Shown here: positions 57,003 through 64,000 of the stretch, piece by piece | Layout of the letters: every line of letters starts with the position of its first letter | Numbering within the stretch: the stretch's first letter is position 1 | Origin: Mercenaria mercenaria | Lineage: Eukaryota; Mollusca; Bivalvia; Venerida; Veneridae | DNA: 64,000 bases | NCBI RefSeq assembly: GCF_021730395.1 | Contig: NC_069370.1 | Coordinates: 74,417,501-74,481,500 of the forward strand | Direction of reading: 5' to 3' | Notes under the pieces: model-generated | The model's input: only the letters and a program-made list of their open reading frames with translations | Told to the model about the DNA's origin: nothing | The model's database searches: none | Position numbers and translations under genes: made by a program

Positions 57003-60000
57003 TTAATAATTAGGCTGAGCTACAGTGCCTTCCACGTCACTTAATTCTACAACTGTAATGGGAGTCGGTACTGTTCTGTTCAAGCAAAACAGAAACACCA
57101 TTGAAGGTTCTTCAAACATTGAACTGAGTGCTATTTGAACATTGCACTTCATGAGTTCCAGGATTCCAAAGCTGAATGATGTACACATCTCACCAACAGT
57201 TTCCACGTTGATTCTGAAGACATAAATAAATTATACTGTCAAACTGAAATCACACCTACTTATGAAGTGCCTTAATATCTTTTTCTGGCCACCAAAGGGG
57301 AGGCATATTAGTTGGGCTGCCTGTCCCTTCAATCTGTCAGAATGTTTAATTAACAAATAATCAAGGCCTTCGAGTGGTTTATCGTCTAATATACCACGGT
57401 CAGAGTTCAGATGCGTAGGAATTGAACAAGAGGGCGCTAGCCTGAGTGGTCAAATACTGAAGCATAACGATGAACTGTGGTAAATTAAAGATAAATCACA
57501 ACAAGGCCCTTTATTGTTTTCATTCTGACATGCTCACTGACCATGACTGACGTATTTAAATAATATTTTGCTGGAACTAATTTACCGGAAGGTAATGTAT
57601 CGGACATCATGTGGCAATTTGATGTCATATGCTTCTTTACCAGTCTGCGTGTCAACTGTTGTTTATCACAGAATATACAGAACTTAATTTCCTTCTTTTT
57701 GACTGTAAATAAATCGAGCCATGTTAGAATTTACTATTGATCAATGCGACCTTTAGGCATTACACGCGTCAAACTTCATATGATGATTACCTAGGGTAAA
57801 ATTTCTGTAAAGTTTCATCAAAATCCATTCAGTGATTCTGGCATATGTTATCTAAAAAATCACAGAAGGAAAATGACCATGCCCATGCCCTCTGGCGGCC
57901 ATGCTTTTTGAAAAATCTGAAATTCATTAACAACATTTGTATAAGGTCACACAAGGACATTGTGAGTGGAATAAATATTAAATTAGGCAAATATTAGGGA
58001 AATGTTATCAATTGGTATAAATACTGACACACCGACCAACATCTGCAAAACAATATACACCTTCTCAACTTTAACCGACGGCGCCGACAACGCCGAGGCA
58101 AGTGCAATAGCTCTACTTTTTCTTCTGTAGTCGGGCTAAAACAATAACAGTGTGAGTCAATTACTGTTGCGTAATGCATCATTTATAACTGCATGTGTAA
58201 AGTTCAATACATACTTGACAGTTGGACTTGAAGTTCTTTGAAATCAACTACACAAGCCTCTCATTGACATTACAAACATTAATTGACCTATGCAGTGATT
58301 TAAGATATAATTTATAGCAAAAGAGTGGTTTAACAATATTTATGCACGTTGGGTGGTTATACTTCTGGCGTAATAATTTCACGAGGGCGCATCCCGAGTG
58401 AAATTATTTGAACGACGTATTACCACCCGAATGTATAAATAGTGTTAAAGCATGCTTGTGTTATAAATTAGTCCGATTCTAATATGCCCTAAATCTCAAA
58501 CACAAGATAAAATATAGAAGCGCTATTTCTTGGTCGCAACAAAAACTTTGACGTCACCACACGTTAACGTGACGTCATTCTAGCATAAGAGTGTTTTAAC
58601 AGAGACAAGCATATTAGAATTTTTCTTTTTGGAATTTATTCTGATAAATTACAAGTGTAAACATTTACCTGAGTGTACCAATATCTCATTATTATCTGTG
58701 TTTAAACATGTTATAAACCAACACACTGGACGGTTAGTCTCCTCAAATGATTCCCTCAAGAGGTTTATATTGAACTGTATGAACAACTTCCTACAATCAT
58801 AAATTTTATATCATCATAAAAAACAAATCATAGATTTCACATGGAACGATATAATATAATTGAGCCTTGCCATGAGATAATCAAAACAGTGGCTTTATGA
58901 CCACCGCGCAGTCTGGTCAGGATCCATGCTGTTCGCTAACAGTTTATCTAATTGCAATAGGCTTTGAAAGCGAACAGCATGGATCCTGACCAGACTGTAA
59001 AGCCACTGTGTTGATTTTCTCATGGCGCGGCTCATATAATTGGACACATACCAAAATATTTTACAAGTTAACCAGTCATGAAGGTCTCAATATTGAAAAA
59101 TTTGTCTCATGTAAATCAGTAAACTCTCAAATATACATCCCGTAAAAACCATTAATGGTGTCATTGAGAAGGCGTAGTAGACACCTAGTGGTGCATAAAC
59201 CAAAAAGCTTGATTCAGTGGCCCAGCAAACCCTTTCCAATAGGCCTGTCCGTACTATATCATTATCATGGTTACAATTAAAATAAGATGGGTAATAATTT
59301 TTGTAAAGTTCTTACTCTAAACAAAACAGACACACAGCACATATTACTCTCTACATATATAATGAAATCATTGGTGCACCATGCATCTTTAAATATTTAC
59401 AGTGAATATGATTTTATTACCTGAACCTGCATTACTGTCACCAGGTCTGTCTCTTGAGTGTAGTTTTTACATCATTAGCATTTACAAATTAAACCATTTT
59501 ATTCTGCTTCTTTGAACTAAGACATACGGCAGTCTGAAATAGTTCAAGACTCATCATTGCAATTTAAAAACAAGAGCACCGCCTTGCGGGTGCTGACGCT
59601 CATCTGATTTTTTTTGTGTAATAGAAATATTGTCCTACCCATGATTTTCTAAGTCTAAAAAGGGCCATCATTCTTGCAAAAAGCAGGTTAGAGTTATGTT
59701 TCTTGATGTTCAGTGTCCACTTATGATGGTGAAAAACTGTTGCAAGTTTTAAAGCAATAGCTTTGATAGTTTATGAGAAAAATTGACTTAAACATAATAC
59801 TCAACCAAGAAAATTATTTTCTAAGTCCAAAAAGGGCAATAATTATTGCAAAAACAGGATGGAGTTTTTGTTGCTTGCTGTACAGGGTCAGCTTATGATG
59901 GTGAACAAGTGTTGCAAGTTTCAAAGCAATAGCTTTGATAGTTTAAGAGAAAAAGTTGACCTAAACATAAAACTTAACAAAAATCTGATATTTTCTAAGT

Positions 60001-61989
60001 CCAAAAGGGGCCATAAATCTTGCAAAAAGCAGGATGGAGTTATGTTTCTTGCTGTACAGGGTCAACTTATGATGGTGAACAAGTGTTGCAAGTTATAAAG
60101 CAATAGCTTCGATAGTTTAGGATAAAAGCTGACCTAAACATAAAACTTAACCCAAAAAAACTGATTTTCTAAGTCCAAAAGGGGCAATAAATCTTGCAAA
60201 AAGCAAGATGGAGTTATGTTTCTTGATGCACAGGGTCTGCTTATGATGGTGAACAAGTATTCCAAGTTTCAAAGCAATAGCTTTGATAGTTTAGAAGAAA
60301 AGTTGACCTAAACATAAAACTTAACCAAGAAATCTGATATTTTCTAAGTACAAAAGGGGCCATAAATCTTGCAAAAAGCAAGATAGAGTTATGTTTCTTG
60401 CTATACAGGGTCAGCTTATGACGGTGAACAAGTATTCCAAGTTTCAAAGCAATAGCTTTGATAGTTTAGGAGAAAAGGTGACCTAAACATAAAACTTAAC
60501 CAGGCAACGCCGACGCCGACAACCGCTCAAGTAATGACAATAACTCATCATTTTTTTTCAAAAAATCAGATGAGCTAAAAAAGAAAAAAAGACATCATAT
60601 CATTCATCTTTCAACAATTTCTCAGGTTAACCTTAAAATTGTAAATAGATAAATTGCTTGTTCTTAGTATCATAATCCATTATTTATAAAATACCTTAAA
60701 AAAAAAAGAAATTACATATATACCAGGTGTTATCCTGTTACTTGAACGTCAATTGCTGCATTTAAAAAAGAGGTATTTTCAAAGCTTGGCAGTCACTTGG
60801 TCATGTTGGTCACCTGGTTATTTTACCAGATTCAGTCTGAAAAAGAATAATGATATTTTTATTAATTCTTTATATAATGTTATCATTTGCAGAAAGAACC
60901 AACTAAGTCTGAAAATGAATTTTAACTCAAATTCTAATACGCTTGTCTCTGTTAAAACACTCGTGCTGGAATGACATCACGTTAACATGCGATTACGTCA
61001 AAGTTCTTATTGCGATCAAGAAAAAGCGATTCTATAATTTATCTATTGTTTGAGATTAAGGGCATATAAGAATTGAAATAATTTATAGCAAAAGTGTGCT
61101 TTAACAGTATTTATTACACTTGGGTGATAATCGTCGTTCAATATAATTTCACTTGGGATGCGCCCTCGTGAAATTATTACACCCAGCTTATAACCACCCA
61201 TCGTGCATAAATAGTGAATAAAGCACTCTTTTTGCTATAAAATTATTCTTAAATTCATTCTGTAATAGTGGCATTTATCTGCGCATCTTACTGCACATAG
61301 TGTGTTTTGGTGAATGTTGTATAAAAGTAATTTTCGGTTGCTGTGCATTTAAATGTGTTAAATTACAATAATGCCGATAAGTGTTTGAAGTTGATGCTTT
61401 AGAATAAAGAAATCAGACTAATAAAATAATAGTTCTTTCTCCATCTCGACGCATGGATCTCCCTTACCTAAGGTAGAGATTTCTCCAGTTGAAAGGAAAC
61501 AACTCCTGCAGCAGTTTGACAATTCTTAAAAAGAACTGCCCCAGTCAAAATAAGAAAAGTCATACAAAAATGTAATTTAAAAATTTATTATTTCGTACTG
61601 GTAACAGGAAGAGTTTGGTATATTGGTTAAAAGCTATAAATTCCTTCCACCATTTTTACACACACATCTATTTTCAGCTGAATTTTGACTTGAAAAAAAT
61701 GCCCATAATTCACTTATTAACTGTTACATACTTCGTTAACACTGTATCAAACTTATAGTGTCAAATGTAACATCAGTAACTTTTAATTAACAGTTCATCA
61801 CAGAGTAGGTTATATAAAAAACATGATAGTAGATATTTAGGTAATCTACAAATGAAATCAACAAAAAAAGACTGCGCAATAAACAATCTCAAAAATTAAG
61901 TAATGATTTTATATAGTGCTGAATTACATGAATCAATAAACATTATATCTACATACCGTTTTATCCATTTCTTGTGACCCACTATCCAT
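57003..61989 (-). CDS. Unrecognised small multi-exon gene inside the Harbinger right end
   Basis: Exons: 61957-61989 (MDSGSQEMDKT, in-frame stop upstream), 61468-61535 (FFLRIVKLLQELFPFNWR...), 58669-58790 (KLFIQFNINLLRESFEETNR, then VCWFITCLNTDNNEILVHS) and 57003-57213 (INVETVGEMCTSFSFGILEL ... VELSDVEGTVAQPNY stop). Introns are GT/AG, and the first three junctions are phase-consistent. The last junction needs an extra exon. 58215-58247 (DFKELQVQLS) is the best candidate but leaves the frame one base out, perhaps a missed exon or consensus error. The product would be about 155 residues with no motif I know. It starts about 670 bp from the right TIR, facing inward like the Myb-like gene at the left end. 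Confidence 0.5.
57350..57560. mobile_element. Imperfect hairpin repeat
   Basis: GAGTGGTTTATCGTCTAATA on the left is mirrored loosely by TTAAAGATAAATCACAACAA on the right. GAACAAGAGGGCGCTAGCC lies near the middle. Probably another palindromic MITE, within the last intron of the unknown gene. Confidence 0.5.
58300..58640 (-). mobile_element. MITE family P, copy 2 (inverted)
   Basis: Reverse-complement copy of 25830-26165: CAAAAACTTTGACGTCACCA, ACGTTAACGTGACGTCATTC, AACAGAGACAAGCATATTAG and the hairpin around GGCGCATCCCGAGTGAAATT. It lies in an intron of the unknown minus-strand gene. Confidence 0.8.
58880..59035. mobile_element. Hairpin MITE with GGATCCATGCTGTTCGCTAA arms
   Basis: CAGTCTGGTCAGGATCCATG on the left mirrors CATGGATCCTGACCAGACTG on the right, around TCTAATTGCAATAGGC. 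ATGAGATAATCAA and TTGATTTTCTCATGGCG form the outer ends. A complete palindromic element. Confidence 0.85.
59570..60575 (+). repeat. Five-copy ~172 bp tandem array bounded by CAGATGAGC-type ends
   Basis: Left boundary AAGAGCACCGCCTTGCGGGT, then GACGCTCATCTGATTTTTTT; right boundary AAAAAATCAGATGAGCTAAA. Units start near 59640, 59815, 59985, 60160 and 60335 with TTTTCTAAGTCCAAAAGGGG, AAAAAGCAGGATGGAGTTAT and CAAAGCAATAGCTTTGATAG. GACGCTCATCTGA/TCAGATGAGC forms inverted ends, so the array is probably an element with an amplified interior. Confidence 0.8.
60930..61260 (+). mobile_element. MITE family P, copy 3
   Basis: Same order as 25830-26165: TCTAATACGCTTGTCTCTGT, AATGACATCACGTTAACATG, GATTACGTCAAAGTTCTTAT, the hairpin around TTGGGATGCGCCCTCGTGAA and TAGTGAATAAAGCACTCTTT. 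The CRE-like sites are mutated in this copy. Confidence 0.8.
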
Positions 61990-62454
61990 CGACTAATGAT
62001 CAAGGAAAGACTTTCAAACGCAATAACTCTGTGGTAATGAGGCATTCTCAGGGAATCCGACATTGGGTACCTATCCGAATTGCATCACGAAGTTGAAAAA
62101 AAAGACAGTCCTTTATATCACAATAATCTGTTTCCAGTGCATATGGACGACCATTTTCCAGTTTAGTGGTTGTGTTTTATCCAAATTATCCATTCATAAT
62201 TGAGAAAAATTCATTAAAGTGTAAAATTACAGTTGTTCCTTTATTACATCCGTGAGCGTTCGTACAATCCCAACCGAGTTGTCTTTCTTCTAACGAATAG
62301 CATCTAATAAACGACAGCGCCGTAATTTACCGGGTTACTAAACAATACAAATGGCTCACCTGTCTTCCTGAAAAAATCCAATATAAGATATTTAAAATGC
62401 AGAAAAATACAGCAAATATATGCCTGTCTTTTTACTGATATTTGTGAACTAAGA

Positions 62455-62662
62455 ATTTTCTTAGAAAGATAAGGAAGGTGAGGTGCTTCCTTAGATTTAA
62501 GGACAAAAAATACATATCTTAAGATTTTACTTAAGATAAAAAATTTCTGAAATCACACTTAAAAAAAATCTTAGATTTAAGGAAAAATAATCAAAACTTA
62601 AGGAAATAATATGAACTTAAGATTATTTTCAAATCTTAGATGCTACTGAAATACGCACCCAG
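62455..62662 (-). repeat. Right Harbinger TIR and subterminal CTTAAG cluster
   Basis: Reverse complement starts CTGGGTGCGTATTTCAGTAG, then AATCTTAAGTTC, TTTCCTTAAGTTTTG, TCCTTAAATCTAAG, TATCTTAAGTAAAATCTTAA and CCTTAAATCTAAGG. About ten CTTAA-type sites, as at the left end. Similarity to the left end is near perfect only in the outer ~29 bp; beyond that motif content, not alignment, is shared. Confidence 0.75.
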
Positions 62663-64000
62663 TTCATACATAACACTCCATAATTTATACTTCACAGTTC
62701 ATATATCATTCTTCAGAGTCCACTTTTCATGTATCATGGTACACTTTACATATGGTATTTACGAGAAAACCGTAAGTCAATTATTATGCAGTAAATTTAT
62801 TTAGAAATAGCTTACTTAACACAGACTTTTGCATTTCAATTCACGTTGGAAATACTAATGTTGTAAGAACAGACTTTCGTATGAAATACAGTGGCTACAT
62901 AACAATTTGACACTGAATTATTTGTTTTGGATTCATTCATGCAACTCGTCAGATATTATATTCTTATGTTCAGAGCCCTCAGTGGCCGAATAGCTTGTCC
63001 CTCATTGCTGTGGAATCGAAACCTTACTTAGGTTGTAGTTTTTCATGACTTATGGAAGGTCGGCGGTGTTCAGGGGGTTTCTTGGCGTCTTTTTTTAACC
63101 ATTAAATACTGGAATTTGTCCACATCATCCAACCAAATAAATTATTACAAATTTAACTGACCAGAATTCTAAAACAAATTTAACACACAATGTTGTCAAG
63201 ATAAAGGTAACACAAGTAATGCAAACACTAAAGATATATACTATATGGGTTAAAATACACGAGAAAAAAGATAAAAAAACCTCTTAGCATCTATACAGAA
63301 TGTAATTTGATTCACATTTCACCTATCATATTACACAATCTATATACATGTATGTATTATTATGTTCCAGCAATGTTACACGGAGCAAGTGGTGACAACT
63401 AGTGGAAATATTATTTATAACTCTGGCTGCCTTTCCAAATCGGTAAACACTTATTTTGCAATTGAACTATATATTAGTTAGGTAGCAAATGAACAACAGA
63501 CATGTCTTTTTTTAAAAAATACAGGGCAATAATGTCAAGGCGATGTTTGTCAATACGTCCATCCTTCCGCATACTGTAATTTCTTAGTGGTAATTACATG
63601 TTGAACATATCTGGTGTGTATGTTTACAATTATTATGTAATTATGATATGAACACGTCTGCAGATGTTTCTAATTTGTTTTTATACTTGTAGCATGTGTA
63701 ATATTGAGTTTTGCTCAACCAGGAGCTAGAGGGCATAGACAGCAGCATGCATTTCCGCTACCGTCCATGAACATGCGCAATCAAACCGAGCCTGCAACAT
63801 TTTCATTTTTGTCGCGTTGTGGAGTTTCCACTTTCTTTTCTGGGTACTTTTGTTTGTTTGGAAGTTTATTTATAGCCGCCACTGGTGGCCCGTATTGGCG
63901 ATTCCTTCACAGGATTGTTAGTAATTTTTAGAGAAAGAACAGTGCAGGATATAGAAAACACTCCAATTCCAGCAGCTTCCCTGCTTCCTTAGTGTGCTAG
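62663..64000. other. Flanking DNA, no gene seen
   Basis: Right flank of the Harbinger element. At 62970-63110 CCCTCAGTGGCCGAATAGCT and ATGGAAGGTCGGCGGTG resemble a badly decayed copy of the SINE at 9753-10015. A 75-codon frame at 63704-63931 has a hydrophobic patch but no splice or domain support, and I do not call it a gene. Confidence 0.4.

Larger units (their letters stand above)
33615..62662. mobile_element. Giant PIF/Harbinger-type DNA transposon, ~29 kb
   Basis: The left end CTGGGTCCGTATTTCAGTAG and the reverse complement of the right end CTGGGTGCGTATTTCAGTAG continue together through CATCTAAGA. Inside each end, about 150-200 bp is packed with CTTAAG, TCTTAA and CCTTA motifs. Between them are a Myb/SANT-like gene (+), a HARBI1-like DDE transposase gene (-) and an unknown multi-exon gene (-). 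That first pair is the standard Harbinger gene set. A 6 kb CR1 LINE and many MITEs swell the element. I saw no convincing target duplication (flanks ..TGAC and TTCA..). The chance that the two ends belong to different small elements is not excluded. Confidence 0.7.

Overview
The window looks like repeat-rich, AT-rich nuclear DNA from a bivalve mollusc. The inference rests on spliced genes with GT/AG introns, many hairpin MITEs, arrays of roughly 150 bp units carrying AGGTCAAGGTCA-like motifs, a tRNA-headed SINE, and CR1, I-type and Penelope-like retroelements. There are no prokaryotic operons. Long-read consensus errors seem likely: about the first 5 kb has inflated homopolymers, and several genes elsewhere are broken only by one-base slips in homopolymers.

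Layout. 1-7.5 kb: no gene; poor sequence with an inverted repeat (about 2.36-3.16 and 5.16-5.89 kb). 7.56-7.70 kb: small tRNA-like element. 8.2-10.8 kb (-): 5' part of a gene for a secreted, Asp/Tyr-rich protein of the skeletal acidic matrix (SAARP-like) type. 11.1-24.5 kb: a mobile-element pile. Element E1 (11.34-16.22 kb) has matching ends and a 10 bp target duplication and splits an unknown coding-like fragment. An inverted partial copy, E2, follows, itself split by a 3 kb I-type LINE with a 13 bp target duplication. A broken Penelope-like element with a hammerhead-like motif comes next. 28.0-32.0 kb (-): four exons forming the 3' half of a second SAARP-like gene, ending in a hydrophobic tail.

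33.6-62.7 kb: the main discovery candidate, a roughly 29 kb PIF/Harbinger-type DNA transposon. Its inverted ends begin CTGGGT(C/G)CGTATTTCAG and are followed by clusters of CTTAAG-like motifs. Inside are an intact six-exon Myb/SANT-like gene (+, 33.9-41.4 kb), a three-exon HARBI1-like transposase gene (-, 49.1-52.3 kb) with all three DDE catalytic positions visible, and an unrecognised multi-exon small gene (-, 57.0-62.0 kb) that starts just inside the right end. Between the first two genes sits a near full-length 6 kb CR1 LINE. Introns and spacers are filled with MITEs.

In known Harbinger systems the Myb-like protein brings the DDE transposase to the ends, and the CTTAAG-rich subterminal zones would be natural binding sites. 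The third gene has no assigned role. 62.7-64 kb: flanking DNA with a decayed SINE-like piece and no gene seen.
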